10,896 nucleotides of DNA from Streptosporangiaceae bacterium (lineage in GTDB: Bacteria; Actinomycetota; Actinomycetes; Streptosporangiales; Streptosporangiaceae). The DNA is taken from NCBI GenBank assembly GCA_030045175.1, contig JASIBM010000327.1, positions 1 through 10,896 of the forward strand, written 5' to 3'. The position numbers and the translations under genes are program-made. Below the pieces are notes generated by a model. That model saw nothing but the letters and a program-made list of their open reading frames with translations, did no database searches and was not told the DNA's origin. Below are positions 1-6,101 of the stretch, in pieces (the stretch's first letter is position 1; each line of letters begins with the position of its first letter).

Positions 1-420
1 TGGCCAGCGTTCGCCGATTCGCACGACGCGCTCGTCGCGCTCGGCCGGCGGTTCAAGCTGATCATCTTGTCGAACGTGGACCGTGCCTCGTTCGCCGCGT
101 CCGAGGCCAGGCTGGGCGTGACGTTCACCAGCGTCCTGACCGCGCAGGACATCGGCTCGTACAAGCCGTCGCAGCGGAACTTCGACGCGCTGCTAGCCGA
201 GGCGGCCAGGCTCGGCATCGGCCCTGGCAAGCTGCTGCACGTCGCGCAGAGCCTGTTCCACGACCACGTGCCCGCCGCCAGGGCGGGGCTGCCCACGGCG
301 TGGATCGACCGGCGGCACGGCCGGGATGGCTCGGGTGCCACGCCCGCGGCGGCAGCGGTCACGCCTGACTGGACGTTCGGGTCCATGGCCGAGTTCGCCG
401 CCGCGGTCGAGTCCGACTAG
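1..420 (+). CDS. HAD-superfamily hydrolase (haloacid dehalogenase type II-like), 5' end missing
   Basis: The frame is open from base 1 and ends at TAG 418-420, giving the last 139 residues of a protein that starts before the window. Motifs of the HAD fold are in order: the Ser/Thr motif II as LSNVD (S24-N25 of the visible part), the motif III lysine in SYKPS (K55), and motif IV as LFHDHVPAARAG (D88 region). The stretch HVAQSLFHDHVPAARAGLP followed by WIDRR is typical of type II haloacid dehalogenase-like proteins. The nucleophilic Asp (motif I) and most of the cap domain lie upstream and are not visible. Such proteins are cytoplasmic hydrolases using a phospho- or ester-aspartyl intermediate. 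Substrate here is unknown, and true dehalogenase activity should not be assumed because many members act on phosphate esters. The TTG at 67 is an internal Leu codon, not a start. Confidence 0.88.
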   Translation, partial: WPAFADSHDALVALGRRFKLIILSNVDRASFAASEARLGVTFTSVLTAQDIGSYKPSQRNFDALLAEAARLGIGPGKLLHVAQSLFHDHVPAARAGLPTAWIDRRHGRDGSGATPAAAAVTPDWTFGSMAEFAAAVESD

Positions 421-492
421 GCCAGGACCAATTATGGCGCACGCCGCGCTTACTTTCCACCTTGCACCTCATCAGTCACATACGACCCAGCC

Positions 493-521
493 GCCACACG
501 CGCAACCGCCTGCTGTGTGGC
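493..521. terminator. Hairpin in convergent gap, possible terminator
   Basis: GCCACAC (493-499) pairs perfectly with GTGTGGC (515-521) across a 15-base loop. It lies 73 bases after the HAD stop, between two converging genes, so a terminator role for either strand is reasonable. There is no T-tract, and the long loop makes this the weakest of the three hairpins in the gap. Confidence 0.35.
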
Positions 522-524
522 ATG

Positions 525-579
525 ACAGCAACGTGGGGCCCTTGCTGTTCCTCTGGCAGCAACGTGGTGCCCTTGCTGT
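525..579. repeat. Two near-identical palindromic hairpin repeats, 31-bp period
   Basis: Copy 1 has stem ACAGCAA (525-531) and TTGCTGT (542-548) with a 10-base loop. Copy 2 has stem CAGCAA (557-562) and TTGCTG (573-578), with a further G-T pair at 556/579 and a 10-base loop. Loop and stem sequences are nearly the same in both (CAGCAACGTGG, one G or T, GCCCTTGCTGT), so this is a direct repeat of an inverted repeat at 31-bp spacing. It lies between the convergent HAD and ligA genes. It may act as a pair of bidirectional terminators, or be copies of a dispersed palindromic element. No protein-coding signal is seen in 421-607. Confidence 0.7.
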
Positions 580-607
580 CGTTGCGTCGCGGACGAACCC
601 ACCGCGC

Positions 608-970
608 TTAGGTGGAGATGTCGGGGTAGGGGACGCTCCAGTGCGCCAGCCGGGCAGCGAACTCGCGCTGGAAGGCCAGGGGCTCGTCGTAGTCGCGCTC
701 AAACAGGGCGATAAACAAGGTCAGCAAGAGGAAATTATGCGCCCCGAGCTCGAATAGCTTGACATAGTCATGACTGGCGAGCGCGTCCCTTTCGGTATCT
801 GTGAACTTCAGCCAGGTGCTCCGCTCCATGCCAGGGCAGTTCAAGATGACGTTGGCCCGCTCGGCCTCCCACCACGCCGTGGTGCCGCGCGGGTCCTCGC
901 GGTAGCGCTCGACGAGGTCGGGGTCCCGGTCGATGGTGTAGAGGAACTTGTCGAGCAGGTACTTGCTCAC
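608..970 (-). CDS. LigA-type small subunit of an extradiol (LigAB) dioxygenase
   Basis: This 120-residue protein matches the LigA domain of class III (LigAB) extradiol dioxygenases. It is mostly helical and has the typical stretch from TDTERDALASHDYVKLFELG to GAHNFLLLTLF (about residues 57-87). In this family LigA-type subunits lie against the catalytic LigB subunit, help form the active-site pocket and carry no iron themselves. The start is GTG 970-968, overlapping the ligB stop as GTGA, with GGGAGG six bases upstream inside ligB. This means co-transcription and probably translational coupling, which suits a subunit made in fixed ratio to its partner. The stop is TAA at 608-610. The ligB-then-ligA order is the reverse of the classical protocatechuate 4,5-dioxygenase operon and matches the domain order of fused gallate dioxygenases. 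The ring substrate is unknown. Confidence 0.85.
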   Translation of the reverse strand: MSKYLLDKFLYTIDRDPDLVERYREDPRGTTAWWEAERANVILNCPGMERSTWLKFTDTERDALASHDYVKLFELGAHNFLLLTLFIALFERDYDEPLAFQREFAARLAHWSVPYPDIST

Positions 971-1845
971 GCTGGGCCTCCCGCTCGCGCCTCGCCCTTC
1001 GGGTACCAGGTGAAGTAGGCCTCCATGGTGTGGAACAAGTCCAGCGAGTCGGCGTAATCGGCGTTGGTGTCCTGGCCTGCCACGCCCATCATCAGCATGA
1101 AGTCCATGAAGCCGTGGGTGGCGTTGCCAGGCAGCCACAGGCTCTCGAGGCTCACCTCGGCCAGCGCGGCCTCGATGTCACCCGAGGCGATCCACGCCAC
1201 TGCCTTGCGGTCGAACTCGGGGTCCGGGCCGTGCGGCCCGAACTGGCGCGGCCCGCCTAGCTCGAGCGACAGGTGGCCGGTGCCGATGATCGCCACGCGC
1301 TTGTCGCTCGGCCAGTCCTCGACCAGCCGCCTGATGGTCTTGCCCAGCTCGACGAATCGCCCTGGCTGCGGCAGCGGCGGCGCGAAGATGTTGGTGTAGA
1401 CGGGCACGATCGGCAGGTCCGCCTGCGGTCGCAGCGTGATCAGCGGGCAGGTGATGCTGTGGTCGATCCGCAGCTCGTTGCTGAACGCGAGGTCGAAGCC
1501 GGCGTCCAGGCCCGCGCGGAGCAGGTGGGCGGACAGCTCCTCGTCGCCGTCCAGGAACATCCTCGGCAGCCCGAACTCGCGTTCCTCGTTGTAGAAGTTG
1601 CCGTCGTAGTGCGGGGCCTTGCCGATCAGGAACTGCGGCATGTTGTCCAGCCAGAGCTGGTGAAAGTGATCGCTGCCGATCATCACCAGCACGTCGGGTC
1701 TGGCCTTGGTCAAGGTCGCGCGGAAGGCCTCGATCTTGGCCACCCACTCGTCGGCGAACGGCGGCCGGTCCGCGCCGCTCGAGGTGCTCGCCCGGTAGTA
1801 GAACGGATGATGGGTCGACGCTATGACCGCTGCGACCGTTGCCAT
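967..1845 (-). CDS. LigB-type catalytic subunit of an extradiol aromatic-ring-opening dioxygenase
   Basis: This 292-residue protein is of LigB length. LigB-type enzymes use non-heme Fe(II) to open catechol-type rings with O2. Conserved histidines expected of the family are visible: THHPFYYR (H12/H13), IGSDHFHQLW (H60/H62), RIDHSITCPL (H129) and IGTGHLSLELGG (H191). The Glu iron ligand cannot be assigned by eye. A further conserved-looking stretch is GNATHGFMDFMLMMG near residue 240. The start ATG 1845-1843 is chosen because the family's N-terminus (MATVAAVIASTHHP) begins there. No SD precedes it, but TATCAT ends six bases upstream, which fits a leaderless transcript. The longer open frame reaching 2187 is antisense to the amidohydrolase and is not used. 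Its stop overlaps the ligA start. Possible substrates include protocatechuate, gallate or an aminophenol, and none can be chosen from sequence. Confidence 0.88.
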   Translation of the reverse strand: MATVAAVIASTHHPFYYRASTSSGADRPPFADEWVAKIEAFRATLTKARPDVLVMIGSDHFHQLWLDNMPQFLIGKAPHYDGNFYNEEREFGLPRMFLDGDEELSAHLLRAGLDAGFDLAFSNELRIDHSITCPLITLRPQADLPIVPVYTNIFAPPLPQPGRFVELGKTIRRLVEDWPSDKRVAIIGTGHLSLELGGPRQFGPHGPDPEFDRKAVAWIASGDIEAALAEVSLESLWLPGNATHGFMDFMLMMGVAGQDTNADYADSLDLFHTMEAYFTWYPKGEARAGGPA

Positions 1846-1851
1846 GGCAGC

Positions 1852-1857
1852 ATGATA
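1852..1857 (-). promoter_or_regulatory. -10 box of ligB promoter, leaderless type
   Basis: On the minus strand TATCAT is followed by six bases and then the ligB ATG, so transcription would begin at or next to the A of the start codon. This is the usual arrangement for leaderless actinobacterial genes and agrees with the lack of an SD. No clear -35 is seen at 17-18 bp. Confidence 0.5.
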
Positions 1858-1871
1858 CGGACAGATGTCGT

Positions 1872-1889
1872 CATCGTTCTGGCACGATG
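1872..1889. promoter_or_regulatory. Inverted repeat CATCGT-N6-ACGATG, candidate operator
   Basis: This is a perfect 6-bp inverted repeat with a 6-bp spacer, in the gap between the divergent ligB and amidohydrolase genes. It covers the place where the -35 of the ligB promoter should be, a normal site for a dimeric repressor or activator. The cognate regulator is not evident in the window. The TetR gene at 6864-7595 is far away and shows no link. Confidence 0.45.
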
Positions 1890-1894
1890 CTGGC

Positions 1895-1914
1895 CCAGGG
1901 GGGCGACCCCCTGG
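1895..1914. repeat. GC-rich hairpin with GCGA tetraloop
   Basis: CCAGGGGG (1895-1902) pairs with CCCCCTGG (1907-1914) around the four-base loop GCGA, a GNRA-type loop on the plus strand. The eight-pair stem is very stable. It stands 28 bases before the amidohydrolase start, followed by a run of C. Similar GGGGGC...GCCCCC hairpins are, from memory, common as dispersed intergenic elements in high-GC bacteria. It could be such an element, a leader attenuator, or a block to read-through. Confidence 0.55.
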
Positions 1915-1922
1915 AACCCCCG

Positions 1923-1945
1923 CATGGGAACGGAGGTCCCCCATG
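1923..1945 (+). promoter_or_regulatory. Hairpin holding the SD in its loop and the start codon in its stem
   Basis: CATGGG (1923-1928) pairs with CCCATG (1940-1945). The second arm contains the amidohydrolase ATG (1943-1945), and the 11-base loop contains its SD GGAGG (1932-1936). In mRNA this would partly mask the start codon while displaying the SD. The stem has only six pairs, so chance is possible. Confidence 0.35.
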
Positions 1946-3391
1946 ACAACGGCATCCCACGAGTTCACGCCCGGCCAGCCCCTGGTGTTTCGCAACGGCA
2001 CGGTGCTGACCATGGACAACGCGCACCATGTGCTGACCGGCGCCGACGTGCTGATCGTCGGCGACCGCATCGCGGCCGTGGGCGAGCACCTGGCGGCGCC
2101 GGAAGGCGCCGCGGAGATCGACGCGACCGGCGGCGTCGTGATGCCCGGGATGATCGACACGCACAGGCACATGTGGCAGACGGCCATGCGCGGATACGGC
2201 GCCGACTGGACGCTGACCCAGTACTTCGTCTGGAACTACCTTCAGTGGGGCAAGTCGTTCCGGCCGCAGGACATCTACGCGGGCAACCTGCTGAGCGCGA
2301 TCGAGGCGATTGACGCCGGCGTCACCACGACCGTGGACTGGTCGCACAACCTTCAGACCATCGACCACGCCGAGGCGGCGACCGACGCGTTGCAGCAGGT
2401 GCCTGGCCGGTTCGTGCTCGCTTACGGCAACATCCAGGCCGCCCCCTGGGAGTGGTCCACCACGCCGGAGTTCCGCGACTTCGTCAGCAGGCGGTTCAGC
2501 GGCGGCGACGACATGCTCGGCTTCCAGATGGCGTTCGACGTCCCGCCGGCCAGCCCTGACTTCCCTGAGAAGGCGGCGTTCGAGGTGGCTCGCGAGCTCG
2601 GCGTGCCTGTCACGACGCACGCGGGGGTGTGGAAGGTGACCACGGACGACGGAATCAGGCTGATGTACGAGCACGAATTCATGACGCCGTCCACGATCTA
2701 CGTACACGCCGCGAGCCTCTCGGCGGACTCCTATCACCGGATCGCGGCTACCGGAGGCTCGGCGTCGCTGTCCACCGAGAGCGAGCAGAACGCCGGACAG
2801 GGCTACCCGCCCACGTGGAAGCTGCGCGCGCACGGCATCGGCGTGTCACTGTCGATGGACACCAGCGTCTGGTGGAGCGCGGACCTGTTCTCCGCGATGC
2901 GGGCGACCCTCAGCGCGGACCGCGCCCGCGAGCACCTGGAGGCACACAACCGGGACGAGACGGTCACCCATCACCACCTGCGGGCCGAGCAGGTCGTGGA
3001 CTGGGCCACCCGGGGCGGGGCCAAGGCCCTGGGGATGGACTCGCTGGTCGGGAGCCTGGAGCCGGGCAAAAAGGCCGATGTCGTCCTGATCAAGAACGAC
3101 GCATCGCCGGTCATGTTCCCGCTGCTCAACCCCTACGGGCACGTCGTGTTCCAGGCCCAGCGGGGCGACGTCCACACGGTCGTGGTCAATGGCCGGGTGG
3201 TCAAGCACGACCACGGCCTGGTAGGGGTGGATCTTGGTGCCGCGCGGCGAGAGATCGAGCGGACGGTCGACTACCTGAGGGGCGAGCTCGGCCCGGAGGC
3301 ATGGACGGCTGGCATGCACCCGGACATCCCGGAGACGAGGGTTCTCGACAACCCGTACACGTACACCTACACGGAGGATCTGACGGATTGA
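1943..3391 (+). CDS. Metal-dependent amidohydrolase of the ATZ/TRZ (chlorohydrolase/deaminase) group
   Basis: This 482-residue protein has the amidohydrolase-superfamily layout: an N-terminal beta-sandwich (LVFRNGTVLTMDN), a TIM barrel, and a C-terminal return to the sandwich (GSLEPGKKADVVLIK, then VHTVVVNGRVV). Metal and catalytic residues are visible: H74 and H76 in DTHRHMWQ, H226 in TTHAG, H255 in YVHAASL and D306 in SMDTS. The Glu three residues after the third His, present in many ring deaminases as HxxE, is not there (HAGVW). Cytosine- or guanine-type deamination is therefore not assured, and hydrolysis of another C-N or C-Cl bond is possible. The start ATG 1943 has GGAGG six bases upstream. 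It is divergent from ligB and followed after 32 bp by an MDR reductase. It may supply or clear an intermediate of the ring-opening pathway, which is inferred from position only. Confidence 0.88.
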   Translation: MTTASHEFTPGQPLVFRNGTVLTMDNAHHVLTGADVLIVGDRIAAVGEHLAAPEGAAEIDATGGVVMPGMIDTHRHMWQTAMRGYGADWTLTQYFVWNYLQWGKSFRPQDIYAGNLLSAIEAIDAGVTTTVDWSHNLQTIDHAEAATDALQQVPGRFVLAYGNIQAAPWEWSTTPEFRDFVSRRFSGGDDMLGFQMAFDVPPASPDFPEKAAFEVARELGVPVTTHAGVWKVTTDDGIRLMYEHEFMTPSTIYVHAASLSADSYHRIAATGGSASLSTESEQNAGQGYPPTWKLRAHGIGVSLSMDTSVWWSADLFSAMRATLSADRAREHLEAHNRDETVTHHHLRAEQVVDWATRGGAKALGMDSLVGSLEPGKKADVVLIKNDASPVMFPLLNPYGHVVFQAQRGDVHTVVVNGRVVKHDHGLVGVDLGAARREIERTVDYLRGELGPEAWTAGMHPDIPETRVLDNPYTYTYTEDLTD

Positions 3392-3423
3392 CGCCCGTGC
3401 CGACGCCAGCGCCGGAGCCGGCG

Positions 3424-4425
3424 ATGCGGGCGGCGGTGCTGCGCCATCACGGGGAACCGCCCGAGTTCGGCTGGCATCCGGCGCCGCACCACACGGCCGG
3501 CCGCGTGCTGATCAAGGTGACCGCCGCCCCGGTCAATCCGCTCGACCTGCTATGCGCTTCTGGGACGTCTTACTTCGGGGCACCCGCGGTGCCGTACGTT
3601 CCCGGCACCCAGGGGGTGGGCGTCGTCGCCGGGGCCGGTGCGGCTGGCGGGTCTGGTGCGGCTGGCGGGCTGGCGGCGGGGCAGCGGGTCTGGTTCAGCT
3701 GCGACGCGGGCATGGCACCAGGCGACGGCTCGATGGCGGAGCTGTGCCTGGCGGATGAGTCCGCCGTGCTACCGCTCCCTGACGGGGTCAGCGACGACCT
3801 GTGCGCGGCGCTGGGCCTATCTGCGATAGCGGCCTGGCTGGCCCTGGCCTGGCGCGGTGGCCTTCGACCCGGTGAGCACGTGCTTGTGCTCGGCGCCAGC
3901 GGCACCGTGGGCCAGGTCGGTATCCAGGCCGCGCGCCTGCTCGGGGCCGGCCGGGTGGTGGCGGCGTGCCGCGACGCGAGCGGCCGCGCCCGCGCCGCTG
4001 ACCTAGGTGCCGACGCCGTCGCCGACCTATCGGGGGAGGGCTCGGACGAGATCGCCAGGCGGCTGGCCGAGGCGACCGGTGGGCGCGCCGACCTGGTGCT
4101 TGACCCGGTGTGGGGCCGGCCGGCCGAAGCCGCGCTGCGCATCTTGTCGCCCGGGGGCAGGCTGGTCAACCTGGGTTCCTCGGCCGGCCCGGCGGCTAGC
4201 CTCGGATCGGCCGCGCTGCGCAGCGGCATGATCTCGGTACTCGGATACACCAATGCCGCGGTCAGCCCCGAGCGCAGGGCGGCGGCGTTGCGGGAGATCC
4301 TCACCCATGCCAGCGCCGGCCGGCTCACCGCGGACAGGCACGCGATGCCGCTTGCGTCGGTCGCCGACGGCTGGTCGCGCTGCGGCAAGCCGCCCTACCG
4401 CCGGGTCGTGCTGATGCCGGCCTGA
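3424..4425 (+). CDS. Zinc-free MDR oxidoreductase, quinone oxidoreductase-like
   Basis: This 333-residue protein has the medium-chain dehydrogenase/reductase plan. The N-terminal catalytic domain runs from MRAAVLRHHGEPPE through PVNPLDLL and YVPGTQGVGVV. The Rossmann domain carries VLGASGTVGQVG (about residues 155-166) for NADP(H). The C-terminal part contains GRLVNLGSSAG. There is no structural-zinc cysteine cluster, which points to the quinone oxidoreductase branch. These are cytoplasmic NADPH-dependent reductases of quinones or enones. ATG 3424 is chosen because it begins at the family N-terminus and has GGAG six bases upstream. TTG 3388, overlapping the amidohydrolase stop, has GGAGG ten bases upstream and is an alternative that would add a Pro-rich 12-residue leader. 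It is probably co-transcribed with the amidohydrolase. The frame open back to 2629 is a shadow of that gene. Confidence 0.87.
   Translation: MRAAVLRHHGEPPEFGWHPAPHHTAGRVLIKVTAAPVNPLDLLCASGTSYFGAPAVPYVPGTQGVGVVAGAGAAGGSGAAGGLAAGQRVWFSCDAGMAPGDGSMAELCLADESAVLPLPDGVSDDLCAALGLSAIAAWLALAWRGGLRPGEHVLVLGASGTVGQVGIQAARLLGAGRVVAACRDASGRARAADLGADAVADLSGEGSDEIARRLAEATGGRADLVLDPVWGRPAEAALRILSPGGRLVNLGSSAGPAASLGSAALRSGMISVLGYTNAAVSPERRAAALREILTHASAGRLTADRHAMPLASVADGWSRCGKPPYRRVVLMPA
3637..3669 (+). repeat. 15-bp direct repeat (18-bp period) inside the MDR gene
   Basis: GGTGCGGCTGGCGGG occurs at 3637-3651 and again at 3655-3669. It encodes a Gly-Ala-rich stretch around residues 70-86, placed before the GQRVWF strand. 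Relatives usually have a short turn here, so this looks like a recent in-frame 18-bp duplication in a surface loop. Confidence 0.7.
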
Positions 4426-4995
4426 TCAGGCGTTCTTGTACGGGTAGAACTGAGAGTGGTCGCCAGCCTCCCAGGCCGCGCGAAGGTCGGCGGCGCCCAG
4501 GTCCCAGTCCGGCCGGACCTGCCGAGTCACCTCGCGCAGGTCGCGGCGGAGGTCCTCCATCGACGGCCTGCCCCAGAACCAGTAGCCGTTGTAGACGCTG
4601 TAGATGACCAGGCCCGGCTTGAGCACCAGCGTGTGCGGGATCATCGGGTCGTGGTGCGGGTCGGTGTATTCGGCGATGTCCAGGTCCTTCTGCACGTGGC
4701 GGCCTGGGTCGGACAGGAACGTCCACTGCGCGCCGACCGAAGCGCGGAACTCGTTGGTCTCGATGATGTTGTCAGTAGAAATAGTGACTAGCTGGGTGTA
4801 AGCCACCGCAAGCTTCGGGTAGTTGGCGACCAGTTCGATGTGCTGCTGGTGGTCCTTCGGGCAGTAGCCGCCGCGTGAGAGCACCAGGATCATCGGGTCG
4901 ATCCCTTGCAGCTCGCTCAGCCGCCGCCTGGCCTTGGCGTGGTCGGTCAGCTCGTAGTCGGGGAATACCCCGCCCGGTGCGATGTCAGGGCGCAT
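4426..4995 (-). CDS. Redoxin (AhpC/TSA-like, single Cys), possible independent product
   Basis: This is the 189-residue C-terminal part of the methyltransferase frame, which may also be translated alone. The thioredoxin-fold signature is LSRGGYCPKDHQQH with C45 as the only cysteine, so no resolving Cys exists and a thiol partner would be needed. Other family-typical stretches are VGAQWTFLSDPGRHVQKDLD, PHTLVLKPGLVIYSVYNGYW and RPDWDL. From memory, stand-alone actinobacterial proteins of the same length and ends (from MRPDI to the WDL region) are common, which supports a separate gene. ATG 4995 has AGGAG (5007-5003) seven bases upstream, a better SD than that of the methyltransferase. The role is presumably peroxide or thiol chemistry in the cytoplasm; the substrate is unknown. 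The stop TGA (4428-4426) abuts the MDR stop. Confidence 0.72.
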   Translation of the reverse strand: MRPDIAPGGVFPDYELTDHAKARRRLSELQGIDPMILVLSRGGYCPKDHQQHIELVANYPKLAVAYTQLVTISTDNIIETNEFRASVGAQWTFLSDPGRHVQKDLDIAEYTDPHHDPMIPHTLVLKPGLVIYSVYNGYWFWGRPSMEDLRRDLREVTRQVRPDWDLGAADLRAAWEAGDHSQFYPYKNA

Positions 4996-6009
4996 GAGTC
5001 CGCTCCTAGCTCGGTGATGTCGACGGTACCCGAGGCCTAACTCCCGCTGGCGCCCTGGTCGGTCAGCATCGCCGAGCGCCATCGCGATGGCGGCGCCGAG
5101 CGCCCTGGCGACGGGCGGGGGGAAGGCGTTGCCAACCTGCCGGTAGGCGGCGGTCTTGCGCCCGGCGATCTGCCAGTCATCGGGAAAGCCCTGGAGCCTG
5201 GCGACCATGCGAACGGTCAGCTTCGGCATCGCATCGGCTGGATGGTCCTGGCCGGGGGCCTGGTCGGCGATGCCGAGGCCGTCGACGCCGAGTTCCCGCC
5301 AGGCGGCCCGTGCGCGGGTCGGGCCGAGGTCGGGCCCGCCGTGCTTCTTGCTGCCGCCGACGATCGTCGGCGCTATCGCGTCCGCCCCGGCCGCCCACCC
5401 TGTGGCGCCTGGCCATCCTCGCGCGCCCATCAGCCCGGCCAGTGCCTCGCCAACGGTCGGCGGCAGGCCGGGCAGGGGCTGCGGCCAGCGGAAGGAGCTG
5501 GCCCACGGCTCGCGTACGGCGACGAGCACGAACCGGGGCCGTAGCTGGGGGACGCCGTGGTCGCGCGCGTTGACCAGGTTCCACCATGTCTGGTACCCGA
5601 GGTCGCGCAGCCTGGCGAGTACCTGGGCGCGGTAGCCGCAGAACCGGGCGGTGGCCAGGCCGCGGACGTTCTCAAGCAGCACGGCGCGGGGGCGGATATC
5701 CTGGGTCAGGCGCAGGGCCTCGGGGAACAGGTCCCGGTCGTCCCCGGAGCCGAGCTGCTTGCCTGCGATCGAGAACGGCGGGCACGGCACCCCCCCGGCC
5801 AGCAAGTCCACCCCGGCGAACGCGTGGCCGTCGATGTTGGCCACGTCATCTTCGATGATCTTCCACTCCCCGCCGCGGTTGCGGCGCAAGGTCTCGCACG
5901 CGTCCGGGTCGATCTCGATCGCGGCTTCGTGCCCGAACCCGGCCTGCTCCAGGCCGAGGGCCTGGCCACCCGCGCCGGCACAGATCTCGACCGAAGTCAG
6001 CTCGCTCAC
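4426..6009 (-). CDS. Cytosine-C5 DNA methyltransferase, in frame with a C-terminal redoxin
   Basis: One frame of 527 residues. Residues 1-312 form a complete C5-cytosine methyltransferase: motif I VEICAGAGGQALGLE (SAM binding), motif IV GVPCPPFS with catalytic C76, motif VI LLENV (E113), motif VIII QLRPRF, motif IX RMVARLQGFPDDW, motif X YRQVGNAFPPPVARALG. The target-recognition region (about 170-262) is short, with TIVGGSKKHGGPDLGPTRAR. It transfers a methyl group from SAM to cytosine C5; the target site is unknown. No restriction endonuclease gene is adjacent, so it looks like an orphan enzyme. The start GTG 6009 has GGAAGG seven bases upstream; a TTG at 6036 is less likely. After about 26 linker residues the frame continues, with no stop, into a full redoxin (residues 339-527). 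Whether one fused protein, two proteins or a lost stop codon is involved is open. Confidence 0.85.
   Translation of the reverse strand: MSELTSVEICAGAGGQALGLEQAGFGHEAAIEIDPDACETLRRNRGGEWKIIEDDVANIDGHAFAGVDLLAGGVPCPPFSIAGKQLGSGDDRDLFPEALRLTQDIRPRAVLLENVRGLATARFCGYRAQVLARLRDLGYQTWWNLVNARDHGVPQLRPRFVLVAVREPWASSFRWPQPLPGLPPTVGEALAGLMGARGWPGATGWAAGADAIAPTIVGGSKKHGGPDLGPTRARAAWRELGVDGLGIADQAPGQDHPADAMPKLTVRMVARLQGFPDDWQIAGRKTAAYRQVGNAFPPPVARALGAAIAMALGDADRPGRQRELGLGYRRHHRARSGLMRPDIAPGGVFPDYELTDHAKARRRLSELQGIDPMILVLSRGGYCPKDHQQHIELVANYPKLAVAYTQLVTISTDNIIETNEFRASVGAQWTFLSDPGRHVQKDLDIAEYTDPHHDPMIPHTLVLKPGLVIYSVYNGYWFWGRPSMEDLRRDLREVTRQVRPDWDLGAADLRAAWEAGDHSQFYPYKNA
4996..5007 (-). promoter_or_regulatory. 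Internal ribosome binding site for the redoxin
   Basis: On the minus strand AGGAG (5007-5003) stands seven bases before ATG 4995 inside the methyltransferase frame. It is the main reason to think the redoxin is also, or only, made separately. Confidence 0.6.
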
Positions 6010-6101
6010 CCGATTGCCTTCCGCGCCCGGCGTCAACTCAGATTGTGCCCGCAGCAGCTGAGCGCCAGCAGGACACCACGCCGGAGCGGACGTTCCGATT
6101 C

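Noticed and set aside
525..579. CRISPR array
   Set aside because: Only two units, palindromic, with a 31-bp period and no spacer of usual size; no cas genes nearby.
967..2187. A longer ligB reading frame starting near 2187
   Set aside because: The extra 114 residues are antisense to the amidohydrolase start, have no SD and no LigB-like sequence; the family N-terminus begins at ATG 1845.
1273..2313. Long plus-strand open frame across ligB
   Set aside because: Antisense shadow of ligB and of the amidohydrolase start; composition is Arg/Gly/Asp-rich without any recognisable domain.
2629..3423. N-terminal extension of the MDR protein
   Set aside because: It overlaps the well-supported amidohydrolase in another frame and is Arg/Gly/Pro-rich, typical of a shadow frame in GC-rich DNA.
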